From Schistosoma mansoni (taxonomy: Eukaryota; Platyhelminthes; Trematoda; Strigeidida; Schistosomatidae): a stretch of DNA of 64,000 nucleotides. The position numbers and the translations under genes are program-made. This document shows positions 36,951-47,260 of this stretch, piece by piece (position 1 is the stretch's first letter; each line of letters begins with the position of its first letter). The notes beneath the pieces are model-generated. The model did no database searches. It was not told the origin of the DNA and saw nothing but the letters and a program-made list of their open reading frames with translations. Where the stretch lies: contig NW_017386043.1 in the NCBI RefSeq assembly GCF_000237925.1, positions 744,001-808,000 on the forward strand, in the 5' to 3' direction.

Positions 36951-39654
36951 AAGTTATTAACTGATGTAAAGCTTTGAATCCAACAATCCCCATAGCACCC
37001 GATAATATTTGTAAGAAAGGTCTAAATAATAATACGTTACTTACATATTTAAAGTGCGTTATGTGAAAAGCTTGGGTTTGGTATGATAAAGTCCATTCCT
37101 ATGTGAAAACGAAAGCTAAACGTATCATGTAATACGAAACAAATAGACCCTACAGCTGACTTGTGAATATCTTTCTTTCATGTGCATACATTTAATATTT
37201 CTCCTAGCTTCTAAACACAAAAATATATACATCTCAATCTAGTCCTGTATGAAAGTGATTAGAAGACAAGAATATTTAGTGTAGTGAATACAATCTTCTG
37301 GTATTTATATGTTATAAATGCTGTAAGACTATCATTCAGGGTTGATGAGACTATCTTAGACCTTTTTATGAGAATTTGGCGAGATCACTATTATTCACTA
37401 ATAAATCTAATTATTAGCTTTGAAATATACTTCATACATAGAAACAAACTTTTACCCAGTGTATTAAGGTAACTGTTTGATTATGGATGTTTCAATCAAA
37501 ACTCAGTAGGAATAATTTGGGATACACTGTCCATATATCAAAACGATGTTCTACTTTTCCTACAAACAATTAATGGCTTTCGAGTGATGCCTCATATTGT
37601 TTTAATTCATGTGACCAATGTACTCCCAAAAACATTCATAAGCTGTATTATATCAAACAATTTAAAATCATATGTCTGTTCTTTATGTGTAACATTGCTA
37701 CCCACACCAAACTGATCATTCCTATACGTCAGCATGCGTTCTGGAATTGATTTCAGGTCATATTATTTGTTGATTTATAACGAAAATGCTCTGTTCATTC
37801 AAGGCGATTCGTAGCTAATGACAATGGTGCAACCAATCATAAAATCATTTACTATGAGGTCACACTGCTAACTGATCTGATCTAAACTGAGCTACATAGA
37901 ATTTAAATACACATGAACGAGGATATTGGTTATTAATTTTTCAATTGTTGTTGATATACCTGTGAAATGGCCGTTACTGACATACAAAACCTGCTATTTG
38001 CACAGAACAAAATACTTATAATCACTGGAATATAATTAGGGTTGAGATTTAGTCCAATGATATGATAATTTGTATACTTTATAGATTATTAATTCTGCTA
38101 CACTGTAACCCGTAAACGTTGTTATTTCGTCAGTTTGTTTTGAAACCGAATCGATTGACCTTATGACAACCAATATTTAAATTAGAATTTTAATTAAGCA
38201 AGAGTGAAACACACAAATATTATGAAAATTGGGGCTTGAAGTTAAATCTTTAATGATCAAAAGCGATGGATATGACACAGTGAACATGAAAACGTTTTAG
38301 ACACTCTCAGGCTTAAAGAAAGGTGAACTGATAATATACTTACAAATCCGATGCTCAATTATTAGCTGGATGGATTTTAGGAAGTTGGATCGCTAACCAT
38401 ATCAACTGAACAGATCTTAAAAGATTAAACTCATTATTTTTATGCTGCATGTCGAACCGGAAATTGTGACCATGTTTTTACCAGATGACACATGATTCAA
38501 AAAAGATAAAAAAACAAGGCCAAAAGTAACCTACTCAAAAAACGTGTTTTCACTAGTCAAACCTTTATAACCCAAATCATTATTGAAGTTTAAAACATGT
38601 AGATTGATTTATTTATAACTGTTTGTCTGTGGCTTCAATTGAACTATAGTATTTCATTTGCTGTATCTTTTGTTTATATGAGTTTTAGTGTACGAATACT
38701 TGTAGTGATGACATGATCTTAACCTATTATTTTACTTAATGACAAAGATAAAATGAGTTTAATTTCTATATAATTAAAGCAAAATGTTCGTCTACCACAA
38801 GTATACACATATATTACTTATACTAGCCATCAGTATGAAAGGCTTATTTGGAGTGTTACATTTTCTAAGATGTGTTATTTACATATTCAATGATAGTTTT
38901 GAGATTGTGATGACGGAAACACTACAACCTTTGATAATCGGAGGTTACCAGTTAACAACTAAATTTATGGATATTATGCCATGTGATACATTATCTCTGC
39001 AAGATGTTCTCAGTTTTAAGTGGTTCAAAGCGATCTGTAATTTTCCCTAAATTAGTGCTTATCTTTGGATAATATTTGGAATGTTAGGGAACAATCTGTT
39101 TTACAAACTACTATTAGTTTCATGAAGAAGTGAATTCGGATCTACAATTACTTATTTCCTTCAGTACCTAGTATTTTTTGTAAAATACACCGATAACCAT
39201 CAAAACTGAAGGTTATATTTGAATTATTCTTGAGAAATTACTTAAAAACAGATAGTTGTTATTCTGGTTTAAAATGTATCCTACTATATTGAAAAACAAA
39301 TGAATAAATAAAACAGCTTGAAATTGTATTTATCAAACCACTTTCACAAAGTATCAATAAGACGAGCGTTGTGATGCTTCTTAAGTAAATAAATGCTGAA
39401 CAGGTAAGCTGTTAAAAACACAGATGTATGGACAAAGAATATTCTTTTTAATAAATTCTCTCCAGGTTCAACAGTTTTAGATCTTAATTAATAATCCAAA
39501 AAGTAAATTATTAAATATAATAGGCATATCTATTAATTATAATACTAATAACTGTTTAAGTGATGAAATGAGAACATCAGATAGCAATTTTTTTTTGTGT
39601 TTGGCGCGTTTACTACCAAAAATAATACGATTAGAAATAAATGCAATTAGTTTG
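36951..39654. other. AT-rich intergenic DNA
   Basis: No gene or repeat recognised. The open frames at 37284-37472 and 38784-39050 match no family known to me. Confidence 0.45.
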
Positions 39655-39760
39655 AATCTTCCTATTGATATTTAGGACTGCAATTGATCAGTCTCTTATT
39701 GGCACATGTGCATACTGTGCGGATCGCCTCGATATTGCCTTAATTCACAAGCATTATAAG

Positions 39761-40041
39761 TGTGGTGTGGTCTACTTATATCCATATAAGTAGTATATGG
39801 TGTTGGTCAGACATAGAATGTATTTTGCCAGAAGACCGATGTGCAAAGAACTGAAATGAAGCGCAATCGTTTGGAAAATGCATGAGCAATGAAATTAGAG
39901 AAGAAACAGAGAAGATTGAAACAATTGGTTGTTAATTTGCAAATTGACTGTTCATTGTTTGGTTATCAGAATTTACTGAGATAGTCTGTAATGTTTGCTT
40001 AAATACATTCGATTGTCCCTAACCAGTGTTCTGTTCACAAC
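39761..40041. mobile_element. Probable solo LTR inside the left SINE arm
   Basis: A 281-bp insertion that separates CATTATAAG from CATAAGCAAAG of the SINE. A 5-bp duplication ATAAG flanks it (39756-39760 and 40042-40046). It starts TGTGGTGTGG and ends TTCACAAC. It has no coding content. Size, TG start and 5-bp duplication fit a solo LTR of a Gypsy-type element. The family call is an inference. Confidence 0.55.
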
Positions 40042-40070
40042 ATAAGCAAAGATGGGTAGTGGCTAGTAGT

Positions 40071-40123
40071 GGAATCCATGACATACGTTTCGTCCTATTT
40101 GAAACTCCTCAGCTGGATGCACC
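40071..40123 (-). ncRNA. Hammerhead ribozyme, intact core (family A SINE)
   Basis: The minus strand has stem I CATCCAG paired with the later ATGGATT region, core CTGAGGA (fits CUGANGA), a stem II/loop ending in AGGAC, GAAAC, and GTC at the cleavage site. Stem III is very short, as in the known schistosome SM-alpha hammerheads. Confidence 0.78.
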
Positions 40124-40267
40124 TAAGTACCAGAGTTGATGTTCACGCCGGGACTTGAACCCAGTACCGTTCGCTCCAAACACCATCGCGTTATCTACCT
40201 AGCTACCGAGTCCTGATAGCCACTAGCTAGGTTCGAATGCCAGAATGAACATCAACTCTGGGACTTA

Positions 40268-40320
40268 GGTGCATCCAGCTGAAGAGTTTCAAATAGGACG
40301 AAACGTGTGTCATGGATTCC
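40268..40320 (+). ncRNA. Hammerhead ribozyme, intact core (family A SINE)
   Basis: Plus-strand mirror of the previous one: GCATCCAG, core CTGAAGA, GTTTCAAATAGGAC as a weak stem II, GAAAC and GTGTGTC. All core positions fit the consensus; stem II is weakened by G-U pairs. Confidence 0.75.
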
Positions 40321-40494
40321 ACTACTAGCCACTACCCATCTTTGCTTATAATGCTTGTGAATTAAGGCAATATCGAGGCGATCCGCACAGTATGCACATG
40401 TGCCAATAAGAGACTGATCAATTGCAGTCCTAAATATCAATGGGAAGATTCAAACAAATGATACAAAATGATAACTAAAATAACTCATAATGTC

Positions 40495-40612
40495 ATTGAA
40501 TAAGAAAAAGAGAATTCAGCGAAGAAAATTTTCTTTTCGACGAAATCATTTACTTAAGCTGTACATTCGTGTATATAGTGATATGGAAAATATATGTCTA
40601 TAGGAGGCTAGA
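40495..40612 (+). repeat. Dispersed repeat D, copy 2
   Basis: Similar to 8925-9050 around CTTAAGCTGTACATTCGTG. Family unknown. Confidence 0.5.
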
Positions 40613-40755
40613 AAAGATTGCATTATAAATGGATTCGACAATAAATAACAAATGAGGTGACGTACTAATCAAGGGGTAAGGAAGAAAATAATTTATGGGT
40701 CAGATAATAGTTCAATTGACAGGTATGAAGAAAAGCGACAAACACAAAGGTCATA

Positions 40756-41191
40756 ATAATAATAATAACTGATTAGAGTTTAAATGTAAAATAGTAATTT
40801 AAAAAACAAAAAACCGATAATAATCAGATAAAAGTACAGAAAAAAAAACAAAAAAAAACGTACCCAATGAGGGAGTTAGGGCCAAGGAAGGGTAAGAGGT
40901 TGGACAAATCGTTTCTGCACGCAAAGTTCAGGCTTGAATTCATGGATTGCCAATGCCTCAGCAGTGCATAAAATATTGATTCGACCTCCCTTTGATCCGG
41001 TTCCTTTAACTCTATAGATTATCTTAAAAGACGTGTCTTTTGGAGCAATGTGTCCACAATTGATCAAATGCTCTTGTATCGAACTGGTTATCTTTTTACA
41101 TTCACCTTTTAGGAGCCAAGCTGGATAGTGTTCAGAGATACGTTTGGAAAGCGATCGCTTTGTGCTCATGTGGAGCACGTTATATAGGCCG
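40756..41191 (-). mobile_element. Penelope-like insertion with inverted 5' end (twin priming)
   Basis: A 436-bp insertion on the minus strand, flanked by an 11-bp duplication (minus-strand TGACCTTTGTG at 40745-40755 and 41192-41202). From 41170 down it encodes the end of a GIY-YIG domain (TKRSLSKRISEHYPAWLL), then HLINCGHI and LCVQKRFVQPLTLPWP, and ends with (ATT)n. The missing start of the motif, CSCGARYIGRTK, is present but on the plus strand at 41163-41198. So the 5' piece is inverted relative to the body. Confidence 0.88.
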
Positions 41192-41202
41192 CACAAAGGT
41201 CA

Positions 41203-42237
41203 GCAATCCTTCGGAGACAATGATGATTAAACACAGAGAGTCGTCTAACATCCTCAACTCGGAGAGGCCAGGTTTCACAAGCATAGAGCAAAACTGCTCT
41301 CACCGACGCGTTGTAGATCCGACCTTTTACAGCCAGACTAACATCACGAAGGCGCCAAAGATGACCCAGATTGGCATAAGCCGCTCTGGCTTTCATTATA
41401 CGTGCATCGATCTCATCACTCACGCCACCACCAGCACTTATGTAGCTACCTAGATACACGAACTTCTCAACTACTTCAATCTCCTCACCACCCAGGGTGA
41501 GTATAGGATTAGAATCCTGCCAGTCTTCTAGGAGTACTTTGCACTTCGAATGTGCGAAGCACTCATTTGGTGGATCAGTCTTCACCGGCCATTGAGGGCA
41601 GGACAATTTGGTCGATGTTGCCGGAGCAGCAGGCCAGTTGAACTGCCCTTCGAAGAATTCTGCCCATCGTCCAAGACGTCGATGAATGTTAGTGATTGGC
41701 ATCACGTCATCCTCACAGATTGTTTCACTCACACCAGACTTCTTGCTGCCAGTGGCTCGGATAAGTTGGATGGGCTTCCGGCAGTTACCAGATGCAGCTG
41801 CTGTTTCCAGCTCATTAGCACACTCCGACCATTAGGCTTCTCGGTCCTTACGCAAGCTTTGCCCAATTTCATTACGTAACAGCCTTCGTTTGTGGTCAAA
41901 CTCACGGTCACCCGGAGTAGACCGACGGGCTTCGATGAGTTGCAAGGAGCCTGAAGAAACCCAGTGTTTGTGGGCGGGACGTTTCGCGAAGCCGCAAGCG
42001 ACTTTACTCGCAATTTTCATGGCGTCATGGAGATGCAACCAATGCTCATCTATACTTTTCGGTGGGATGGTAGCTAGCCTAGAAGCTAGGTGGGTTCGAT
42101 ACATACTTGCAACAAAAGTTGCAACCAATTTACTAAGATCAATTCGTTGGCCACTGAAAAGTAAGGTGAGATTGGCGCAGACCAGGGCATGATCAGAGTC
42201 CAGATAGATACTCCAAAAGGAGCGGCGAGCTGCTGCA
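41203..42237 (-). pseudogene. RTE LINE, third subfamily, with the reverse-transcriptase core deleted
   Basis: The minus strand from 42235 reads LDSDHALVCANLTLLFSGQR, VASMYRTHLASRL, HLHDAMKIASKVACGFAKR, HWVSSGSLQLIEARRSTPGD, KSGVSETICEDD and RLGRWAEFFEGQFNWPA. It then passes directly from KTDPPNE to SKCKVLLEDWQDSNP, LTLGGEEIEVVEKFVYLGSY and ARAAYANLGHLWRLRDVSL, and LLYACETWPLRVEDVRRLS. In family members the reverse-transcriptase motifs, roughly 230 residues including YADD, lie at that junction. The Penelope-like element sits at its 3' side, and I see no RTE sequence beyond it. The copy is dead. Confidence 0.88.
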
Positions 42238-42384
42238 TAAGTTGGAAATTAAGGATACACAAATTAAGAATAAAAGGGAGCCAATTCATGCTATTACGCA
42301 AATAATTTTAAAGGACTATTAAGATGGTGAAGTGTTCAAGAATTCAGCTTTTGATTCATTTAAATGCGTCATTTCATTTATTTG

Positions 42385-42838
42385 TGCGAGGGCTGTGATA
42401 CTGCAGGGATGCCCAGACTGAAGCAGGTGGTTTTTTCAGGGGGCCACACCCAGAGCCTTTGACCTAAAGGTCTAACCCACAAGGCAGTGGAGCATCGTGA
42501 GGAGATGAAGTCCCATCGTAGCCAGTGACTATAAATGGTTCATACGCTATTTGTTCCCTCAGGGTACTGGGGCCTATGTGCACCACTGGTTTGGAATCAG
42601 GATTTTCCAACTCCCCTAGGTGGACTTTCTGTGTCCACTAACCCGGTTAAAGCGCCGAGCATTCGCTCTTCGTCCTCTCATTTTCGTAAACAACACCCCC
42701 GCCATGAGAATGCAATGAGTGGGACTTCCCTGGCAGAGGCTATATACGCGCGACCATGTGAGAGCGTTTTAGAGAGGGAGGGTGGCCCCTCCCCACTCTC
42801 TGACGTACCAGGGCATTTGGGGGCAGGAAATAGGAAAT
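42385..42838 (-). repeat. Dispersed repeat family C, minus-strand copy
   Basis: The reverse complement matches 21400-21800 with changes (AGGGAAGTCCCACTC region, GGTGTTGTTTACG, GTGGACACAGAAAGTCCACC, TGCTCCACTGCCTTGTGG). It is GC-richer than the surroundings and has no readable protein. Its 3' tail differs from that of the 21.9 kb copy. Confidence 0.65.
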
Positions 42839-43589
42839 AAATGGTATGTTTCCAGGTAAGTGATTCAAGAATCTCTATTGACATCTTGTAATGATAAACT
42901 GATGAAAGTAACTTTATAAAAAGCTGCTAACAATAAACTGATGATATATTTGTAATATTCCGACGAGTAGAAATCAGGGCTTTGTAGCTTAGTTTAAGTT
43001 GCTTATTCAGGTAGTAAATAAATAAATAACCGAATAAAATTAACACAGGTTTAAACCTTGTGCTTATAATATCTTAGATGGTTATACACTATTTCTCACA
43101 TGCCTACTTTTGAATTCGTTAATGAGAAAGAATAGGGATTTTTGAAGTCGAGGTGGGTTGAAACTAACTCTTCTGTATAACAAGTAAAACAAATTTAGTT
43201 AAATCAAGAATTCTTTAGTTAAAATTATTTTTATCAGAGTCATTCATAAGGTTTTAAAGAAATAAATTTTGAAACCATATCTGAATATTAGTTTAAGCAA
43301 AGAAAAAAGTCAATGTTTGTAGGATAAAATGGAACTATTATGTTTCGTTTCTCTACCTTCAGCTCCATATGAACTATTAAGTCCAATTCTTTTGAAATGT
43401 AAACATACTTGTAAACTAAGAAATGAATTGTTTTTGAGAGAATATGGAATTTTTTTGAAGATGAAAGTGTAATGAAATTGATAGTTCTAGAATATTGGAG
43501 ATGACTTGGTTATACAATTAGACAAAGGCTAATCAAGAACTTATAAAATAATAAATAAAACAAAACATTCACAACTGAACTCACTGTTA
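42839..43589. other. AT-rich intergenic DNA
   Basis: Nothing recognised. Confidence 0.5.
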
Positions 43590-43816
43590 CTTACTTACTT
43601 ACTTACTTACTTACTTNNNNNNNNNNNNNNNNNNNNNNNNNNNNNNNNNNNNNNNNNNNNNNNNNNNNNNNNNNNNNNNNNNNNNNNNNNNNNNNNNNNN
43701 NNNNNNNNNNNNNNNNNNNNNNNNNNNNNNNNNNNNNNNNNNNNNNNNNNNNNNNNNNNNNNNNNNNNNNNNNNNNNNNNNNNNNNNNNNNNNNNNNNNN
43801 NNNNNNNNNNNNNNNN
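43590..43816 (-). other. RTE (TAAG)n tail running into a 200-base assembly gap
   Basis: ACTT units repeated seven times end at 43616 and are followed by 200 N (43617-43816). On the minus strand this is the (TAAG)n tail of the RTE family found at 12.7, 58, 60.6 and 63 kb, so the body of a copy probably lies in the unsequenced or collapsed part. Confidence 0.7.
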
Positions 43817-43980
43817 TATCTATCAACCTATATATATATATATATAGTTAAAATTAAAATGAATGATATAAATTTCATTGGTGTTTATCATCTAAGGTCA
43901 GAAACATCAATAATAAATAAACGAAAAGATTATCACCTGAGAAAAATTAATACCTGATTGTTCAGAAAAAAAATCATAAA

Positions 43981-44087
43981 ATGACTGCTGTTACCCAATC
44001 TCAAGTAGATCATTTGATAACTGAATTAGAACCGCAAGTGGACACAGAAGCACATCAGGAGGAACTAGGCTTAAAAGTGTATGAATG
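43981..44087 (+). CDS. Globin exon 1
   Basis: ATG to donor GTAAAT; encodes helix A and the start of helix B through Glu35 plus two bases of codon 36. Confidence 0.9.
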
Positions 44088-46572
44088 GTAAATATAACAA
44101 TGATGTTTATCGGTCTGTTTGTGTTTCTTTTTGAACATATTAGCTTTCTAAAGGCTAGACCAGAATATATTTGTAAATTTTCAAGACTTCAAGGACTTGA
44201 TGTTAGTAATTTTGCACAATCAGAAGGGCTCAAGTACTATGCAAGAACTTTTGTTTCGGCTCTTTTGCCGATGATTAAAGCTGCAGCAAATAAGTGTGAA
44301 TTAGATAAACTTTGCTTGAATGAAGCTGTTGTGCACAGAAATCGTCAAGTTAACGAACAAATATTTCTAGTAAGTGAATTCTCGACATTTACATGTATTT
44401 ATTTCATTTGCTTTGTAAGCGCATTTCACAAATTGCCAGTTCAATTTAAACAATTTTTAGTTCTCCATATAGTTTATTGGTATGATGAGTATTACCATTA
44501 GGCACTAGCGAAATATTAAATTACTGATTACAGACGTTGTGGGAAGCTACTATTCCTTAGGAAAATGTTTTTCCATATTCTAGATTTTCTTCAGGTAGTT
44601 TCACTTCCGTTTACCTTAGGTAATATAGATACTTCAACGTCAGTTAACCTGAAGTCAGTATCAGAGAGTAATAAGCATTTATTTTTTGTCGCTTTCTGAA
44701 CACTAACGTAATATGGAATAAACTGTTTACCTCTGAATAGTCTAACTATTTTCAAACAGTTATCAAGTACTTATCCCTGTTCTGATGTGGGACACTAGTT
44801 TTAGGAAATAGCTGGAGAATCTTCAAGGTAAGATTTAATCATGCCAAATAAGTTAAATGCTTTTAAAGAATCCAAGTAAATTATAAACACTTGCCACACT
44901 TTACAAATCGAATTTTATTAAATCTGATACTTTAAAATTTTCTACTTTTTTTGTGGCCCGAAATCTGACTCCGATTGGATCACATGATTGATTGTTATTG
45001 AAATATACATGTCGGCTATCCTAGTATATTTCATCGACTTAATTTGTTTCAGTGTATAACGAAATTAAATAAGTCAAATACGAGAATGGAGTTTTGAATA
45101 CGTATATTTTGTGCACCCATTGATCTGGACAGACAATTAGAGGAACGAAGCGAAGAGAGCGAAGTGAAATGCCACGCGGTGGAGAGGGCGTGTTAGCCAA
45201 CTCCGTTTAATTAATAGTTAATGAATATTTATAGTCAGATAAAAATAAGTTACAGACATGTGATGAATAGGATAAGTGTATACACGCATACGCTCATATA
45301 AAAACAGGGTTAATAAGTGAATAATTAAAAAGGTCAAAACTTGACTCAAGAAGAATGGATAAATTAACCTGTCCAGAAGCTAGAATAAGGGTATATGGGC
45401 TTAACATAGTAACCGACACTACACTTTATGATCAACAGTGAGATGAACTTAATAGTTTATTCACTTAAGTAAGATAGATTAATTTCAGATTTTACAGTTA
45501 AAGTATAATCATAATTTAAAGCAATTAGTCCCTTTGATAAATTTTGATAATATAATAAGAAGACAAAGATTATCAGAACTATGTGATATATTAGTGCAAT
45601 GCATTTCGAACAATCTGATCACACATATACTTGTTAAGAACATTTATATATAAAAATATAAGGTCAACTAGACTGGAAATGGGCAAGGATAATAATAATA
45701 AAAATAATGTGAAAACAATTTGACACCTAATCACTCTGGCTAATAAACTAATATTACCAGGGTAGGTTTAAAGAGAGAACAAACTGTTTTTGAATACACA
45801 AAAGGAGTTTATCCTCTACTCTTATCGGGTCATTCGATTGTATTTGTTTCTGCAACCATTTTGGTACATGTTCACATACACTAATTTTCAGATCACGATT
45901 GCTCCTCCCTATGTATGTGTGACAACACACACACTTAAATTGGTAAAAGCAGTGTGACACAATCATTTTCATGTCATTTAGGTTTTGAATGAAGCATGGA
46001 CCTCGTTCTTTCTTTGATAATGCCCTTCGCAGCACAAAACGTTTTGTTGATGACTGATTTAAGCCTTTTATTTTTATATATAAATGTTCTTAACAAGTAT
46101 ATGTGTGATCAGATTGTTCGAAATGCATTGCACTAATATATCACATAGTTCTGATAATCTTCGTCTTCACATTACATTATCGAAGTAATCATAGTTGTTT
46201 CTAATGAATACCTTGTAAACAAATAAGATTTAACTATAAGAATAATATCTACTTTAATTGATCCTCTTTAATTATAAATTTATTGATTACATGCCTTTTT
46301 TCAAAATAAATTCACTAAATGATTGAATTCAATAAATTAATATATTATATTGAACACTTTAATTGTAAAGCATTCATTATATAAAATGAGGAGAAAGAAA
46401 GTTTATCTTCATTAATATTAATTATAATAAATAACTTTCATTTATTATTTTTTAGGATTCTTTGCCAATATTTATTGATTTTTTTAACAATTACATCAAT
46501 GATCAACAAAATAAAGAAACAATGAGTAAAATATTGACTTACGTTTTTAAAACAATCGGTTCTCAAATTTAA
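43981..46572 (+). CDS. Trematode globin (monomeric haemoglobin/myoglobin type), three exons
   Basis: Exons 43981-44087, 44144-44369 and 46456-46572 join to 149 residues, the usual length for trematode globins. It aligns without gaps, from memory, with the Paramphistomum type: PEYI-KFSRLQGL (43-54), QSEGLKYYART (61-71), the proximal His100 in VVHRNRQV, and PIFIDFF (115-121). Tyr34 lies at the B10 position and the Tyr67-Tyr68 pair spans distal E7; tyrosines there give trematode haemoglobins very high oxygen affinity. It binds haem and oxygen in worm tissues. Intron 1 (56 bp) is phase 2 and creates Cys36; intron 2 (2.1 kb) is phase 0 and holds Penelope-like debris. The small-first, large-later intron pattern is typical of schistosomes. 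No signal peptide is seen. The promoter side is short because an assembly gap ends at 43816. Confidence 0.93.
44144..44369 (+). CDS. Globin exon 2
   Basis: Between acceptor ACATATTAG and donor GTAAGT. Encodes residues 36-111, including the distal tyrosine pair and the proximal histidine. Confidence 0.93.
44996..45389 (+). mobile_element. Penelope-like element, 5' segment, in globin intron 2
   Basis: Homologous over about 390 bp to 5748-6142 in the same orientation, with shared blocks such as AAATAAGTCAAATACGAGAA and AATATTTATAGTCAG. No reading frame survives. Homology stops sharply at CTAGAATAA in both copies. Confidence 0.75.
45559..46168 (-). mobile_element. Penelope-like GIY-YIG fragment between 98-bp inverted repeats, globin intron 2
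   Basis: 45559-45656 and 46071-46168 are reverse complements with about one mismatch by eye. Between them, the minus strand at 46035-45754 encodes CFYQFKCVC, HTYIGRSNRDL, VCEHVPKWLQK and LCIQKQFVLSLNLPW, the Penelope GIY-YIG and C-terminal blocks. The stretch between the two blocks is shortened. Penelope elements are known to carry terminal repeats in direct or inverted arrangement, so the inverted repeats probably belong to the element. Confidence 0.78.
46456..46572 (+). CDS. Globin exon 3
   Basis: Acceptor TTTTTTAG, then DSLPIFIDFFNNYI through the H helix, ending ...TIGSQI and TAA. Confidence 0.92.
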   Translation, partial: DSLPIFIDFFNNYINDQQNKETMSKILTYVFKTIGSQI

Positions 46573-46586
46573 CAAAAAAGTAACTA

Positions 46587-46592
46587 AATAAA
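46587..46592 (+). promoter_or_regulatory. Poly(A) signal AATAAA of the globin gene
   Basis: Canonical hexamer 15 bases after the stop codon, so the 3' UTR would be very short. Confidence 0.6.
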
Positions 46593-46853
46593 ATACGTAA
46601 CTTAAATTGTTTTTTGTTGTTGTTGTTGTGAAAATTAACCTTTTATTGTTTGAATTAAGCTGACAATTTATGTTGTAAAGCTAAAACAAATGCACCAATA
46701 AATATGATTTTATTATTAGTAATTTATAGTTACTTTATATGATCCCTAGGATTTTAGACAATTTTCAAAATGAATCATTTATTGATCAGTTTAATGAGAT
46801 CAAAAATATGGAATAATGAGGTTTTACATTAAGAATTGGGAAGTATATATAGC

Positions 46854-46970
46854 GCTTTTTTAGCTAGTCCGTTTTCTACGGGATGGAGTCGCTAACCCCA
46901 TGCCCGACCTTTCTACTTTACCCGGGCTTGAGACCGGCAGTAGCCCCCGGAGGAGCTACAGGCGGAGTTA
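46854..46970 (-). mobile_element. 117-bp GC-rich short interspersed element
   Basis: A compact GC-rich block in very AT-rich DNA, flanked by a 10-bp duplication TATATATAGC (46844-46853 and 46971-46980). The minus strand begins CTCCGCCTGTAGCTCC, contains CCGGTCTCAAGCCCGG (a tRNA T-arm/B-box-like hairpin), and ends in AGCTAAAAAAG. The direct repeat and A-rich end fit a retroposed SINE. I recall similar sequence in invertebrate retroelements but cannot name the family. Confidence 0.65.
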
Positions 46971-47260
46971 TATATATAGCATTTAATTAAAACTATTTTA
47001 TTTTATTTTTTTTAAATGTTTATGTAAGGCGATAAAGTCAATCACTTTATATTATTAATTACATCATTAATCTAATGATTTAATATTAAAGATTTAAATA
47101 AAAACTACGTCACAATATTTCAAAAGTGTATTTTGTCTACAATATTCAAATCTAGAAATCTGATAGATTACAATAAGAAGGGGTTTTGTGGAGATTTCAG
47201 TATTTTTCATAGTTGAAATCATGGGTCAATTGAAGCTAAACCATTATGGAAAACCTGTAA

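Larger units (their letters stand above)
39655..40448. mobile_element. Hammerhead SINE (family A), inverted pair
   Basis: The left arm is a minus-strand copy: tail at 39655-39760, then after an inserted element, hammerhead and tRNA-like head at 40042-40215. The right arm (about 40216-40448) is a plus-strand copy with a shortened head, hammerhead and the same tail. Tail sequence 39671-39757 is the near-perfect reverse complement of 40355-40440. The minus-strand head shows an A-box-like TAGCTAGGTAGATAACG and a B-box GGTTCAAGTCC (40151-40161). The tail includes AATAAGAGACTGATCAATTG, which also lies upstream of the tRNA head in the 49 kb copy, so the units look circularly permuted. Confidence 0.85.

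Noticed and set aside
38784-39050. 88-codon open frame
   Set aside because: Hydrophobic AT-driven composition, no known domain, no signals of a gene around it.
40151-40200. A tRNA gene
   Set aside because: A and B boxes are present but there is no full cloverleaf; it is the promoter head of a SINE, as at 47.5 and 51.4 kb.
41160-41453. 97-residue protein starting with a GIY-YIG motif
   Set aside because: The first 12 residues are the inverted 5' piece of the Penelope-like insertion, and the rest is antisense to an RTE copy.
43611-43826. Open frames of X residues over the N runs (here and at 58215-58736)
   Set aside because: Artefacts of translating unsequenced bases.
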